NCBI GenBank assembly: GCA_029287915.1 | Contig: JARFQE010000109.1 | Location: 1-48,178 of the forward strand | Origin: Arenicellales bacterium | GTDB taxonomy: Bacteria; Pseudomonadota; Gammaproteobacteria; BMS3Bbin11 | DNA length: 48,178 bases | Direction of reading: 5' to 3' | Part shown: positions 27,014 to 36,784 of the stretch, piece after piece | Layout of the letters: every line of letters starts with the position of its first letter | How positions within the stretch are numbered: position 1 is the first letter of the stretch | Position numbers and translations under genes: made by a program | The notes under the pieces: model-generated | The model's database searches: none | The model's input: only the letters and a program-made list of their open reading frames with translations | What the model was told of the DNA's origin: nothing

Positions 27014-27069
27014 AGTCTTTCAGTTTTTACCAGTATGCAGTCGAAGCTTAAATCAATTAGCATAACGCT

Positions 27070-27633
27070 ATGAAAGTTTCTAATGTAGCCTTATCTCTTG
27101 TTGTTACCGTCAAGCTAGAAGACCTGGATAGCCATTCTGCTGCGTCGTCGGAAATAGTCGGCAAGGCTCTGGCTGAACAGGTTGCCGACTATGAAAAAAA
27201 AAGACGGCTGGGATATTACCCGCCGCTTGAGTATTTTCAGCAATCGACTGAAGGCATAGAGCCTGACTTGCTGGATGCGGCTGAGAACCTCGCCTGGCTG
27301 GCAACAAAACTGGTACGAGAAGAAGTTCGTAAGCGGCTGCGTCCAATATTCGCCAGTTTGCGCATCGATGCGATGCAAAATCTGCTTTACACCATGCCCA
27401 AAGTTCGTCCCGGTATGCCATCGGCGAGGAAGAAACTTGCTGAACACTTCACCCCTAACAAGGTCAGGCTTGAGTTTACCGCGCTTATCATGAATCGTGA
27501 TGGTCTTGAGAAAGACCTGAAACGCTATTCGTCACATCTCGTCCATCGCTGGCTGGATGAGCATTTTGAACACATTGATGTGACCAGTTGTAGACAGACT
27601 GACTTGAAAACTCACGGTGTGAATGTATCTTAG
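27070..27633 (+). CDS. Unknown protein between dsrS and cysG
   Basis: A 187-residue soluble protein. It is rich in charged helices, for example KLVREEVRKRLRPIFASLRIDAMQNL (about residues 80-105), and carries no recognisable motif. The N-terminal 20 residues form a possible strand. It has a weak ribosome site and lies 56 bases after dsrS and 67 bases before cysG in the same orientation. Position suggests it belongs to the same functional neighbourhood. I do not know its function. Confidence 0.65.
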   Translation: MKVSNVALSLVVTVKLEDLDSHSAASSEIVGKALAEQVADYEKKRRLGYYPPLEYFQQSTEGIEPDLLDAAENLAWLATKLVREEVRKRLRPIFASLRIDAMQNLLYTMPKVRPGMPSARKKLAEHFTPNKVRLEFTALIMNRDGLEKDLKRYSSHLVHRWLDEHFEHIDVTSCRQTDLKTHGVNVS

Positions 27634-27700
27634 ACCTGCAGCCGGAATATTTGATAAAATCACTCAGTTATCTGTTTAACAGGCCTGGCGGGAGCTATGC

Positions 27701-29125
27701 ATGGATTTATTACCTATTTTTCTTAATGTGCGGGAGCGGGATTGTCTCGTTGTTGGTGGTGGCCAGGTTGCTGCACGCAAGATTGCCCTGCTACAAAAAG
27801 CAGGAGCCAGAGTAACCGTTATTGCGCCTGATCTATGCGATGAACTTTCCCAACAGGCTGAAAACAACAAGATCACATATCACCAACGTGATTTTGTTGA
27901 ATCGGATATCAGCAATCAGTCAGTGATTATTGCTGCTACCGATGAACGGCAGGTTAATGAGGATATTTCCAGGGCCGCCCATGCACTGGGTATTCCCGTT
28001 AATGTTATCGACAATCCAGACCTTTGCAGTTTTGTTATGCCATCCATTATTGATCGTTCACCAGTTCAGATTGCTGTATCAACAGGTGGTGCATCACCGG
28101 TGCTGGCGCGTCTATTACGAGGACGACTGGAATCTTTCATTCCATCAGCCTGTGGGCGGCTGGCCAGCCTGGTAGAAGAATACCGAGATGCAGTCAAAAA
28201 GCGATTTGCCAATATTGAGTCCCGCCGTTATTTCTGGGAGCGGATCTTGCAGGGACATGTAGCAGAACTGGTCTATGCTGGACGTGATGACGAAGCCAGG
28301 GCCGCGCTGGACAATGAAATTGCAACTAGTGACGATGTGGAAAGCAATATTGGGCAGGTATTCCTTGTCGGTGCTGGCCCCGGTGACCCAGACCTGCTTA
28401 CCTTTAGAGCACTGCGTCTGATGCAGCAGGCTGATGTCGTGGTTTATGACAGACTGGTATCGGAACCTATACTCGATATGGTTCGACGAGACGCGCAACG
28501 AATCTACGCGGGCAAAGAACGCAATCATCACACTATACAGCAGGAAGACATTAATCAGCTGTTGATCAGGTTGGCCAAAGAAGGTCATCGCGTGTTGCGT
28601 CTGAAGGGTGGTGACCCGTTCATATTTGGTCGAGGCGGAGAAGAAATGGAGGGACTTATGGAGCAGGGCATTCCGTTTCAGGTTGTACCTGCCATTACTG
28701 CTGCTTCAGGCTGTTCTACTTATTCCGGTATACCATTAACACACAGAGATTATTCACAGGCCTGTATGTTTGTAACGGGGCATCTGAAAGATGGCACGTG
28801 TAATCTGAACTGGACAGCGCTAGCGCAACCGAACCAGACTATTGTCTTTTATATGGGTCTGCAGGCAATTAACGTAATTTGCACAGAGTTGATCGCCCAT
28901 AACATGCCATCATCTACACCTGCTGCATTAATTCAGCAGGGTACTACACCAGATCAGAAGGTTTATATTGGCGACCTGGACAGTCTTCCAGAGCTTGTGA
29001 GACTAAATGAAATCAAGGCGCCTACCTTAATAATAGTCGGTCAGGTGGTTAAGCTCAGAGAAAAACTAAACTGGTATAAGAGCGGAAACAGATCTCCGGA
29101 TAAGTCATATGTTTCAGAGAATTAG
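27701..29125 (+). CDS. cysG: Siroheme synthase CysG
   Basis: A 474-residue trifunctional enzyme. The N-terminal half is the precorrin-2 dehydrogenase/sirohydrochlorin ferrochelatase domain ([14 protein letters not shown], then [19 protein letters not shown]). The C-terminal half, from about residue 216, is the uroporphyrinogen-III C-methyltransferase domain with [40 protein letters not shown] and [11 protein letters not shown]. It makes siroheme from uroporphyrinogen III. Siroheme is needed by sulfite reductases, including DsrAB, which fits dsrS upstream. Its last 17 bases overlap cysE. Length is normal for the family. Confidence 0.95.
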   Translation: MDLLPIFLNVRERDCLVVGGGQVAARKIALLQKAGARVTVIAPDLCDELSQQAENNKITYHQRDFVESDISNQSVIIAATDERQVNEDISRAAHALGIPVNVIDNPDLCSFVMPSIIDRSPVQIAVSTGGASPVLARLLRGRLESFIPSACGRLASLVEEYRDAVKKRFANIESRRYFWERILQGHVAELVYAGRDDEARAALDNEIATSDDVESNIGQVFLVGAGPGDPDLLTFRALRLMQQADVVVYDRLVSEPILDMVRRDAQRIYAGKERNHHTIQQEDINQLLIRLAKEGHRVLRLKGGDPFIFGRGGEEMEGLMEQGIPFQVVPAITAASGCSTYSGIPLTHRDYSQACMFVTGHLKDGTCNLNWTALAQPNQTIVFYMGLQAINVICTELIAHNMPSSTPAALIQQGTTPDQKVYIGDLDSLPELVRLNEIKAPTLIIVGQVVKLREKLNWYKSGNRSPDKSYVSEN

Positions 29126-29888
29126 TGAAGATATCGAATGTGTATTCGAACGTGATCCTGCGGCCAGAAATACACTTGAAGTACTGACCGCCTATCCCGG
29201 CCTGCATGCAATCTGGGGACATCGTCTTAGCTCAATGTTATGGCGCTATCACCTGAAGTGGCTGGCCAGGGTGGCATCACATCTGTTTCGCTGGTTAACA
29301 GGTATTGAAATTCATCCCGGCGCAACCATTGGCTGCCGCTTCTTTATTGATCATGGCATGGGCGTCGTTATTGGTGAGACTGCGGAAATTGGTAACGACT
29401 GCACGATTTATCATGGCGTGACATTAGGTGGCACCAGCTGGGATAAAGGTAAGCGCCATCCAACTCTGGAAGATAACGTCATAATTGGTGCCGGGGCAAA
29501 AGTACTTGGTCCCATAACCATTGGGGCCAGTGCAAAAATTGGTTCAAATTCAGTCGTGGTTAAAGATGTGCCAGCAAGAGCCACAGTAGTAGGTATTCCC
29601 GGTCATATCGTTACCAGTAGTATTGATGAAAATGAGGATAAACGTAAGCAACAGGCAAAAAAAATTGGCTTTACAGCATACGGGGAAACCCAGGACTCAG
29701 CAGACCCTGTGGCCCAGGCTGTAAATCTTATACTCGGACATTTGCACGCTGTTGATTCGCGAATAAACCTGATTGACGAAAAACTCGAACAGGCCGGCCT
29801 TGCTGAGGGAATGGATGAGTTACCCGAACTAGATGTGAAAGAGTTGAGTAGTGGTGATGATGCTTCTGCTGGAGATAAAAAAGAGTAA
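29109..29888 (+). CDS. cysE: Serine O-acetyltransferase CysE
   Basis: A 259-residue acetyltransferase. The left-handed beta-helix hexapeptide region is clear: [44 protein letters not shown] is visible in segments, including the catalytic histidine in FIDHG. It converts serine to O-acetylserine, the precursor of cysteine, the sulfur donor for the downstream isc system. The start lies inside the end of cysG (17-base overlap), so they are coupled. A long acidic C-terminal tail after residue about 170 is variable in the family. A cysE gene just before iscR also occurs in Azotobacter. Confidence 0.93.
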   Translation: MFQRISEDIECVFERDPAARNTLEVLTAYPGLHAIWGHRLSSMLWRYHLKWLARVASHLFRWLTGIEIHPGATIGCRFFIDHGMGVVIGETAEIGNDCTIYHGVTLGGTSWDKGKRHPTLEDNVIIGAGAKVLGPITIGASAKIGSNSVVVKDVPARATVVGIPGHIVTSSIDENEDKRKQQAKKIGFTAYGETQDSADPVAQAVNLILGHLHAVDSRINLIDEKLEQAGLAEGMDELPELDVKELSSGDDASAGDKKE

Positions 29889-29893
29889 TACTA

Positions 29894-29918
29894 ATACTTG
29901 ACTAAATTAGTCAGGTAT
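29894..29918. promoter_or_regulatory. IscR type-1 operator
   Basis: The 25 bases 29894-29918 match every position of the type-1 IscR consensus ATASYYGACTRWWWYAGTCRRSTAT. The half-sites are ATACTTGACT on the left and TAGTCAGGTAT on the right, around AAAT. The site covers the iscR promoter, so holo-IscR would repress this operon, as in Escherichia coli. Confidence 0.9.
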
Positions 29919-29926
29919 TGCATAAT
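29898..29926 (+). promoter_or_regulatory. iscR promoter
   Basis: TTGACT at 29898-29903 and CATAAT at 29921-29926 are separated by 17 bases. The -35 box lies within the IscR operator. The iscR ATG is at 29975. Confidence 0.7.
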
Positions 29927-29974
29927 CTTTATCTAATTTTAACATATCAAATCCAAAACACGCGAGTTATTACT

Positions 29975-30448
29975 ATGAGACTAACTACAAAAGGCCGCTA
30001 TGCAGTGACGGCAATGCTTGATCTTGCCATCCACTATGAAAAAGGGGCAGTGACGCTATCTGATATTGCTGGAAGGCAGGGCATATCCCTTTCGTATCTA
30101 GAACAATTATTCGCGCGTTTGCGACGCAAAGGACTGGTTAAGAGTACAAGAGGACCGGGTGGCGGCTATCGTCTTGCTACTGAACCTGAAAATATCCATG
30201 TCGCAGAAATTGTTTCAGCGATAAATGAGAATGTCGATGCAACACGTTGTGGCGGTGAGAAAAATTGCTCAAAAGACGATCGCTGCCTAACACACTACCT
30301 GTGGGAAGATTTAAGCACACGTATTCACGACTTTTTAAATCAAATCACTCTGGGTGATCTCGTTAACCAGCCAAATGTGCAGGAAGTTGCCTGCCGCCAG
30401 GAAAAAAAATCACAGATGGCCTCATTAAGTTCAATTGGTACTCGGTAA
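29975..30448 (+). CDS. iscR: Fe-S cluster-responsive repressor IscR
   Basis: A 157-residue Rrf2-family regulator. The N-terminal helix-turn-helix ([18 protein letters not shown], then [21 protein letters not shown]) binds DNA. The cluster ligands C92, C98 and C104, and H107, sit at the same positions as in Escherichia coli IscR. With a [2Fe-2S] cluster it represses the isc operon, acting at the operator just upstream. The ATG at 29975 gives the correct family N-terminus; an in-frame TTG at 29918 would not. Its tail (from about residue 135) is longer and divergent. Confidence 0.95.
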   Translation: MRLTTKGRYAVTAMLDLAIHYEKGAVTLSDIAGRQGISLSYLEQLFARLRRKGLVKSTRGPGGGYRLATEPENIHVAEIVSAINENVDATRCGGEKNCSKDDRCLTHYLWEDLSTRIHDFLNQITLGDLVNQPNVQEVACRQEKKSQMASLSSIGTR

Positions 30449-30533
30449 TACAATAGCGTCAATAGACATTTTAATTGAAAACATAACTATTATGAGCATA
30501 ACAGAGATAAGTAGCAGAACTAAGGCAAAAAAA

Positions 30534-31745
30534 ATGAAACCTATATATCTGGATTATATGGCCACCACACCAATAGACAAACGGGTGGCAGAAAAAATGA
30601 TGCACTATATGACCATGGACGGAAATTTCGGCAATGCGGCCTCGCGCTCACATGTCTATGGCTGGGAGTCTGAAGCTGCTGTCGATGAAGCTCGTAAGCA
30701 GGTCGCTGAATTAATTAATGCAGACCCCAGAGAAATAGTCTGGACGTCAGGTGCGACGGAATCAGACAATCTGGCAATCAAAGGGGCTGCACATTTTTAT
30801 AGTAAAAAAGGTAAACATATCATTACCTGTAAATCAGAGCACAAAGCAGTGCTGGATACCTGTCGCCAGCTTGAAAGAGAAGGCTATGATGTGACTTATC
30901 TTGATCCTGAAGATAACGGATTAATTGATCTTGCAAAGCTTGAGGCTGCGATTCGACCAGACACTATATTGATCAGCATCATGCACGTCAACAACGAAAT
31001 TGGCGTGATTCAGGATATTGCATCGATCGCAAACATTGCACACAAACATAAAGTTATTTTTCATACAGATGCGGCCCAGAGTGCGGGAAAAACGCCAATC
31101 GATGTAAAAGCAATGGATATCGATATGCTGTCCCTGTCTGCCCACAAGATCTATGGACCGAAAGGGGTGGGCGCCCTGTTTGTGCGGCGCAAGCCACGCA
31201 TCAGGATTGAAGCACAAATGCATGGCGGCGGGCATGAACGTGGAATGCGTTCCGGTACACTGCCTGTACATCAGATTGTCGGTATGGGAGAGGCGTTCAG
31301 AATTGCGCGAGAGGAAATGGCGGAAGATTCTGAAAGAATTCTACGCTTACGTAATCGCTTGCTCGATGGATTCAAGGACATGGAAGTAGTCTATGTGAAT
31401 GGTGACCTGGAGCATCGTATACCTGGCAACATTAATATAAGCTTTAACTATGTTGAAGGTGAGTCGCTCATCATGGCACTAAAAGACCTTGCCGTTTCAT
31501 CAGGCTCCGCCTGTACATCTGCCAGCCTCGAGCCATCCTATGTTTTGCGTGCCCTGGGCAGAAATGATGAACTTGCACATAGTTCCATACGTTTCAGTAT
31601 CGGGCGCTTTACTACAGAACAGGATATAGACAGGGCTATCCAGCTGGTGCGCGATAATATTGACAGATTACGCGAGTTATCGCCATTGTGGGACATGTAT
31701 AAAGATGGTATCGACCTGGATAAGGTTGAGTGGGTCGCCCATTAA
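30534..31745 (+). CDS. iscS: Cysteine desulfurase IscS
   Basis: A 403-residue PLP enzyme. [18 protein letters not shown], the PLP lysine region [12 protein letters not shown], and the persulfide loop [13 protein letters not shown] with the catalytic cysteine at residue 327 are all present. The C-terminal tail [19 protein letters not shown] is also conserved; in Escherichia coli this end docks IscU. It removes sulfur from cysteine for Fe-S clusters and thiolation of tRNA. The ATG at 30534 has AAGG eight bases upstream and matches the family start; earlier in-frame starts (30492) do not. The next gene is iscA, with no iscU in the 43-base gap. Confidence 0.95.
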   Translation: MKPIYLDYMATTPIDKRVAEKMMHYMTMDGNFGNAASRSHVYGWESEAAVDEARKQVAELINADPREIVWTSGATESDNLAIKGAAHFYSKKGKHIITCKSEHKAVLDTCRQLEREGYDVTYLDPEDNGLIDLAKLEAAIRPDTILISIMHVNNEIGVIQDIASIANIAHKHKVIFHTDAAQSAGKTPIDVKAMDIDMLSLSAHKIYGPKGVGALFVRRKPRIRIEAQMHGGGHERGMRSGTLPVHQIVGMGEAFRIAREEMAEDSERILRLRNRLLDGFKDMEVVYVNGDLEHRIPGNINISFNYVEGESLIMALKDLAVSSGSACTSASLEPSYVLRALGRNDELAHSSIRFSIGRFTTEQDIDRAIQLVRDNIDRLRELSPLWDMYKDGIDLDKVEWVAH

Positions 31746-31788
31746 ATTACCGATTTATTGAAGACATGTGATTGGACGGAGAAATATC

Positions 31789-32112
31789 ATGGCAATTAGT
31801 CTGACAGAAAAAGCAGCTGAACATGTCCTTAATTTTATCGATAAAAGAGGCGGTGCAGCGGGATTGAGGCTGGCGGTTAAAACCTCCGGTTGTTCAGGTC
31901 TTGCTTATGTACTGGAATTTGTTGATGAAATAGAAGAAACAGATGAGGTTTTTGAATCAGAGGGGGTCAAGGTGATTGTTGACAAGAAAAGTCTTATCTA
32001 CCTCGATGGCACAGAGCTTGATTATAAACGTGAAGGGCTGAATGAGGGATTTGAGTTCAATAACCCTAATGTTAAAGATGCCTGTGGCTGCGGAGAAAGC
32101 TTTACTGTCTAG
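31789..32112 (+). CDS. iscA: Iron-sulfur assembly protein IscA
   Basis: A 107-residue A-type carrier. [17 protein letters not shown] starts it, and the three conserved cysteines are C35 (TSGCSGLAY), C99 and C101 (ACGCGESF), at the same positions as in Escherichia coli. It receives clusters and passes them to apo-proteins. It follows iscS directly. Whether it partly replaces the missing IscU scaffold is doubtful, since A-type carriers do not fully substitute for it in studied bacteria. Confidence 0.93.
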   Translation: MAISLTEKAAEHVLNFIDKRGGAAGLRLAVKTSGCSGLAYVLEFVDEIEETDEVFESEGVKVIVDKKSLIYLDGTELDYKREGLNEGFEFNNPNVKDACGCGESFTV

Positions 32113-32156
32113 TATTTCCCCGATGTTGCACAGTAGCTACAAGAACACCCTCTATC

Positions 32157-32705
32157 ATGCAAACTCCGTTCGAAAACGACTTCTTCGATCTTTTCGGTAT
32201 AGAAAAAACATACTCACTTGATCGTCTGCAACTGCGCGATCGTTTTCGCGCACTGCAGAAAAAGTTTCATCCTGATAACTTTGCCAGTGCCAGTGAACAC
32301 GAGCGTCGTCTATCTGCCCAATATGCAGCTCTGATCAATGAAGCTTATTCAACATTAAGTGATGCAATGCAACGTGGACGCTACATGCTTACCTTGCAGG
32401 GAATTAGCACTGATGAAGAGCTCGATACCAGCATGGATCCCGAATTCCTGATACAGCAGTTAGAATTACGAGAAGATCTCGATACCGCGACAGCGTCTAC
32501 TGACTCAGCTATGGAGATGCTTGCCAGCTTAGCAACCAAGGTGAACAATGAGTTTTCTAAAAGAGAAGAAAGTATCGCCGAGATATTGGATAATACCGCT
32601 GCACAGGACTCTGAGCTGGAAAAAGCACGGCAACTGGTCCGTGAATTGCAGTTTCTCAGTCGCATCCGATCTGAGATTGAAGATGCAGAAGAAGCATTAT
32701 TCTGA
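32157..32705 (+). CDS. hscB: Co-chaperone HscB
   Basis: A 182-residue J-protein. The J-domain motif HPD is at residues 38-40 (KKFHPDNF), and LSAQYAALINEAYSTLSDAMQRGRYML is the family signature. The C-terminal three-helix domain (from about residue 85) normally binds IscU and delivers it to HscA. Both this domain and the J-domain look intact, although iscU is absent here. It lies 44 bases after iscA. Length is typical, slightly longer than the Escherichia coli protein. Confidence 0.93.
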   Translation: MQTPFENDFFDLFGIEKTYSLDRLQLRDRFRALQKKFHPDNFASASEHERRLSAQYAALINEAYSTLSDAMQRGRYMLTLQGISTDEELDTSMDPEFLIQQLELREDLDTATASTDSAMEMLASLATKVNNEFSKREESIAEILDNTAAQDSELEKARQLVRELQFLSRIRSEIEDAEEALF

Positions 32706-32765
32706 AATCCGTCTGATTGCTAATTTTGTTTTATAACCAAGCTCTGAAGGCTGTTGAGATCATTT

Positions 32766-34646
32766 ATGGCACTGCTACAAATAAGTGAACCGGGTAAATC
32801 TACTAACCCGCATGAACACCGTCTGGCGGTAGGCATTGATCTTGGCACAACCAACTCGTTAGTTGCTACCGTACGCAGTGGTGAAGTCAAAGTACTACTG
32901 GATCAGGAAGGGCGCAGCCTGTTGCCCTCTGTAGTACATTTTCGTAAAGATGGAGACCCTCAAATTGGTTACCCGGCGCTGGAGGCAATAGTCAATGATC
33001 CGATGAATACTATTGCGTCTGCAAAGAGGATGATCGGCCGTAAAACCGCTGATATCAAATCATTACGAGATCAATTACCGTACAACTTTGATGATGAATC
33101 TGCCAATGTCCCGCGAATCATCACTGCAGATGGACCAAGAAGTGCGATTGAGGTCAGTGCTGAAATTCTAACGGCACTGAAAAAGCGTGCAGAGGCTTCG
33201 CTCGGTGGAGAATTGAATGGTGTTGTGATTACTGTCCCGGCCTATTTTGATGACGCGCAAAGGCAGGCAACAAAAGATGCAGCCAGGCTTGCTGGCCTTA
33301 ATGTTATGCGTTTGCTTAACGAGCCAACTGCCGCGGCAATAGCCTATGGCCTTGATCAGGGATCTGAAGGTATATATGCAATCTATGATCTGGGTGGTGG
33401 TACTTTCGATGTCTCCATCCTGCGCCTCAACAAGGGTGTATTTGAGGTGCTTGCGACTGCCGGCGACTCTGCCCTCGGTGGTGATGATATGGACAGGCTG
33501 ATTGCTGAATGGATACTTGATGATATAGACGACGATGGATTGTCGAAAGATAGTTATTTTCTGCGACAGACGATGCTCGCAGCTCGCGAAGCCAAAGAGG
33601 CACTGACTGATAATGACTCAACGAATATAAACCTCAGCCTGCCTGATGGTACGATAAGGGAAATCATGCTTGACCGCAACACCATGAATGGCCTCATTGC
33701 TCCGGTGATTGACAAGACCCTGCTGCCCTGCAAACGTAGCCTGCGCGATGCTGGTCTGCAAAAGGATGATATTGATGCCATTGTAATGGTTGGCGGTTCG
33801 ACCCGGGTTCTCAGTGTAAAAGATAAGGTGGAAGAGTTTTTTTCCAAGAAACTATATACCGATGTTGATCCTGATCAGGTCGTCGCTGTAGGTGCAGCTA
33901 TTCAGGCCGATATACTTGTAGGCAACCGCTCAGCGGATGATATGTTGTTACTTGATGTCATCCCTCTATCGCTGGGCATAGAAATCATGGGTGGAATGGT
34001 TGAAAAAATAATTCCACGGAACGCAACCATTCCTGTCACCCGTGCACAGGAGTTTACTACCTACAAAGACGGCCAGACAGCAATGTCGATCCATGTCGTG
34101 CAGGGTGAACGTGAACTAGTGTCAGATTGCCGCTCACTGGCTCGTTTTGAATTACGAGAAATTCCTCCAATGGCAGCGGGAAGCGCTCGAATCAAAGTCA
34201 GCTTTAAGGTTGATGCAGATGGTCTACTGAGCGTAAGTGCAAGTGAATCAACAACAGGTGTAGAAACCCACATAGACGTAAAACCTTCTTACGGCCTGAC
34301 CGATGAAGAAATCGAACAAATGTTGCGAGACTCGATCGCCCATGCCGAAGAAGATATTCATGCCCGCCAGCTTGCGGAGCAGCAAGTAGAAGCTGAGCGC
34401 GTGATTCTTGCTCTTGAAAGTGCATTGGCTGTTGATGGCGACAAATTTCTCAATGAAGCTGAAAAATCTGACCTCATCAGTGCCATGGAAGAATTGAAAA
34501 GATTATCAGATGGTGGCGATGCCGATGCGATCAAGCGCGCAATCAATGACCTAAATGAGCTGTCTGAAATGTTTGCTGCACGTCGTATGGATGCCAGCAT
34601 CCGTAGTGTCATGGCGGGGCATAATATCAATGAATTCAGTGACTAA
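32766..34646 (+). CDS. hscA: Fe-S cluster assembly chaperone HscA
   Basis: A 626-residue specialised Hsp70. [42 protein letters not shown] and [14 protein letters not shown] are the ATPase motifs; the substrate-binding domain begins near [19 protein letters not shown]. The absence of a C-terminal EEVD and the position in the isc operon separate it from DnaK. It uses ATP to help transfer clusters from IscU. The ATG at 32766 is used; an in-frame TTG at 32754 is less likely. It is followed by fdx after three bases. Confidence 0.95.
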   Translation: MALLQISEPGKSTNPHEHRLAVGIDLGTTNSLVATVRSGEVKVLLDQEGRSLLPSVVHFRKDGDPQIGYPALEAIVNDPMNTIASAKRMIGRKTADIKSLRDQLPYNFDDESANVPRIITADGPRSAIEVSAEILTALKKRAEASLGGELNGVVITVPAYFDDAQRQATKDAARLAGLNVMRLLNEPTAAAIAYGLDQGSEGIYAIYDLGGGTFDVSILRLNKGVFEVLATAGDSALGGDDMDRLIAEWILDDIDDDGLSKDSYFLRQTMLAAREAKEALTDNDSTNINLSLPDGTIREIMLDRNTMNGLIAPVIDKTLLPCKRSLRDAGLQKDDIDAIVMVGGSTRVLSVKDKVEEFFSKKLYTDVDPDQVVAVGAAIQADILVGNRSADDMLLLDVIPLSLGIEIMGGMVEKIIPRNATIPVTRAQEFTTYKDGQTAMSIHVVQGERELVSDCRSLARFELREIPPMAAGSARIKVSFKVDADGLLSVSASESTTGVETHIDVKPSYGLTDEEIEQMLRDSIAHAEEDIHARQLAEQQVEAERVILALESALAVDGDKFLNEAEKSDLISAMEELKRLSDGGDADAIKRAINDLNELSEMFAARRMDASIRSVMAGHNINEFSD

Positions 34647-34649
34647 ACA

Positions 34650-34988
34650 ATGACAAAATTAAAATTCCTCCCTCATCAGGAGGCTTGCCCTGAAGGACTG
34701 GAAATTGAAGTTGAGCCGGGAGTCAGTATCCTCGATGCGGCGTTGGCGAATGGCATAACGATAGAGCACGCCTGCGAGAAGGCCTGTGCCTGTACAACCT
34801 GTCATGTCATTGTGCAACAGGGCTATGATTCTCTAACAGAACCTACTGACGAAGAAGAGGACATGCTGGACAAAGCCTGGGGATTAGAGCCTGACTCAAG
34901 ACTTTCCTGCCAGGCGATAGTGGCTGATGAAGACCTGCTTATCGAAATTCCCAAATACACCATTAACCAGGTTTCCGAGAACCAGTGA
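34650..34988 (+). CDS. fdx: [2Fe-2S] ferredoxin Fdx
   Basis: A 112-residue ferredoxin of the isc type. The four cluster cysteines are in CEKACACTTC (first three, with the adrenodoxin-like spacing) and LSCQAIV. HVIVQQGYDSLTEPTDEEEDMLDKA is the family's central block. It supplies electrons for cluster assembly. It is three bases from hscA and 25 bases from iscX, so all are one operon. Confidence 0.93.
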   Translation: MTKLKFLPHQEACPEGLEIEVEPGVSILDAALANGITIEHACEKACACTTCHVIVQQGYDSLTEPTDEEEDMLDKAWGLEPDSRLSCQAIVADEDLLIEIPKYTINQVSENQ

Positions 34989-35013
34989 GCATGAAACCAA
35001 CAGGAGATTTGAT

Positions 35014-35214
35014 ATGTCACTGAAATGGACTGATACCCTCGATATTGCTATTGAGCTAGCTGACAGCAATCCTGATATTGATCCCCTGACCATTGCTTTT
35101 CCGCAGTTGATGGAGATGGTAATGGATCTTGATCAATTTGATGATGATCCTGAACATTGTGGTGAGAGAATACTTGAAGCCATACAAATGGCCTGGGTTC
35201 AAGAAAGAGATTGA
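35014..35214 (+). CDS. iscX: IscX (YfhJ)
   Basis: A 66-residue acidic protein starting MSLKWTDTLDIAIELADSNPD, with the family's DLDQFDDDPEHCGERILEAIQMAW end. It binds IscS and iron and modulates the rate of cluster formation. AGGAG precedes the ATG at 35014; the frame extends upstream only through an unrelated leader. It ends the isc genes. Confidence 0.93.
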   Translation: MSLKWTDTLDIAIELADSNPDIDPLTIAFPQLMEMVMDLDQFDDDPEHCGERILEAIQMAWVQERD

Positions 35215-35224
35215 GGACTAGTTT

Positions 35225-36550
35225 TTGAAGCAGCGTTCATTCGCAACGACAACACTTGGCTGCAAGGTCAATCTGTTCGAATCCGGCCTTATCGGCCACT
35301 CCTTGCAAAATATAAACTGGCAACAGGTCGATCATACCGATCATGCTGATCTATATATCGTAAATACCTGTACAGTAACCAGTGAGGCTGACCGGCAGGC
35401 CAGGCAAACAGTCCGCCGATTGATCCGCCAAAACCCCCAGTCGCTGATTGTCGTGACAGGTTGCTATGCTCAAATCTCTCCTGATGCCTGTGCTGAAATT
35501 CCCGGAGTCGACCTGGTGCTCGGGAATGACCGAAAGCTGGATTTACATCAGTTATTACCTGACCTGATAAAGGGTGAGCTTCCTGCTGTACTGGTCGGTG
35601 ACCCGAATGAGCATGTATCTCTGCCACAGGATATTGTTGAAGACTGTGACGGCCACACGCGTGCCTTTGTACAGGTTCAACAGGGCTGCAACCAGGGTTG
35701 CACCTTCTGCATCATTCACACTGCACGTGGACCGTCAAGGTCATTTCCAATCACTTTGATTCGGCGACAGGTAGAACGGCTGGTGCTAAACGGTTATCGA
35801 GAAATTGTCCTCTGTGGAGTGGATATTGGCAGTTATGGGGATGATTTGAGTACTGATAAACCGGCCTATAATCTGGCTAAATTATTAACAGAGATTAGTA
35901 GTCTTGATGGAGATTTCAGATTACGAATCAGCTCTATTGACCCTTCATATCTGGATTCTGAGTTGATTGATGTGCTTGCTGGTGAGGAAAAAATCTGTCC
36001 ACATTTTCATCTCTCGTTACAGAGTGGAAATACCCTGATTCTGAAGCGTATGAAGCGACGTTATACTGCAGAGTTGATGTATCAACGGGTCGGTGAGTTG
36101 TCAGCAAGAATACCGGGTGCCGTGTTTGGCGCGGATATTATGGCCGGATTTCCTACAGAATCAGATCAGGCATTTGAAGATAGTGTCATTATGGTTGAAC
36201 GACTGGGCATCGCGTTCCCACATGTTTTCAGCTACTCTGATCGACCCGGTGTGCCTGCACAACGGATACCCAGCCAGGTACCGCATTCCTTACGCAAGCA
36301 ACGTACCCGTCGTTTAATTGAAACAGGTGAAAAGGTGCGTAAGGATTTGTTTGAACGCGTGGTTAAAAATCAGTTAAAAGCAGCAGTACTGGTGGAAAAA
36401 CAGGAGCCAGGATGTCCTCATCGCTCAACAGGTCGATCAGCAGAATATCTGCCAATTGTCATCCAGACCGGCTCATTTGCACCAGGGATGTTGATTAATG
36501 TACAAATAACAGGCATAGATGGTAGCAGACTCATTGCCCGGCCTGTCTGA
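35225..36550 (+). CDS. mtaB: Radical SAM methylthiotransferase, MtaB-like
   Basis: A 441-residue radical SAM enzyme. The N-terminal UPF0004 domain has the first set of cysteines (TTLGCKVN, NTCTVT, TGCYA). The radical SAM cluster motif is GCNQGCTFCIIHTARG near residues 156-171. A TRAM-like C-terminal part follows. It resembles MtaB, which adds a methylthio group to threonylcarbamoyladenosine 37 in tRNA. The start is a TTG at 35225 with GAGGA before it, ten bases after iscX, so it may be read from the isc promoter. That would link a Fe-S enzyme to cluster supply. Confidence 0.85.
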   Translation: MKQRSFATTTLGCKVNLFESGLIGHSLQNINWQQVDHTDHADLYIVNTCTVTSEADRQARQTVRRLIRQNPQSLIVVTGCYAQISPDACAEIPGVDLVLGNDRKLDLHQLLPDLIKGELPAVLVGDPNEHVSLPQDIVEDCDGHTRAFVQVQQGCNQGCTFCIIHTARGPSRSFPITLIRRQVERLVLNGYREIVLCGVDIGSYGDDLSTDKPAYNLAKLLTEISSLDGDFRLRISSIDPSYLDSELIDVLAGEEKICPHFHLSLQSGNTLILKRMKRRYTAELMYQRVGELSARIPGAVFGADIMAGFPTESDQAFEDSVIMVERLGIAFPHVFSYSDRPGVPAQRIPSQVPHSLRKQRTRRLIETGEKVRKDLFERVVKNQLKAAVLVEKQEPGCPHRSTGRSAEYLPIVIQTGSFAPGMLINVQITGIDGSRLIARPV

Positions 36551-36784
36551 GACAGGTAAAATGCGTGCGTTAATTCTACTGCTTGTGGATGACATTTATA
36601 TACTTTAATTCAACTATTTGGGCACTGAAGTACCACTTCAGAACTAGCTGTCTTCATATCTTTCTTGTTAGCAAGCCAGTGGAATCTACGAATATAATTT
36701 CTGGTTTTCACAGGGCTGCTGCTGACCCTGTCCAGCCAGACCCGAAACAGAAAACACAACAGAAAAGTGCACCAGAAAGTAAAA

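Noticed and set aside
28145-28588. 147-codon minus-strand frame inside cysG
   Set aside because: Shadow of a highly conserved gene.
35260-35300. tRNA T-loop-like GTTCGAATCC
   Set aside because: It lies inside mtaB coding for a conserved segment and has no acceptor or anticodon stem around it.
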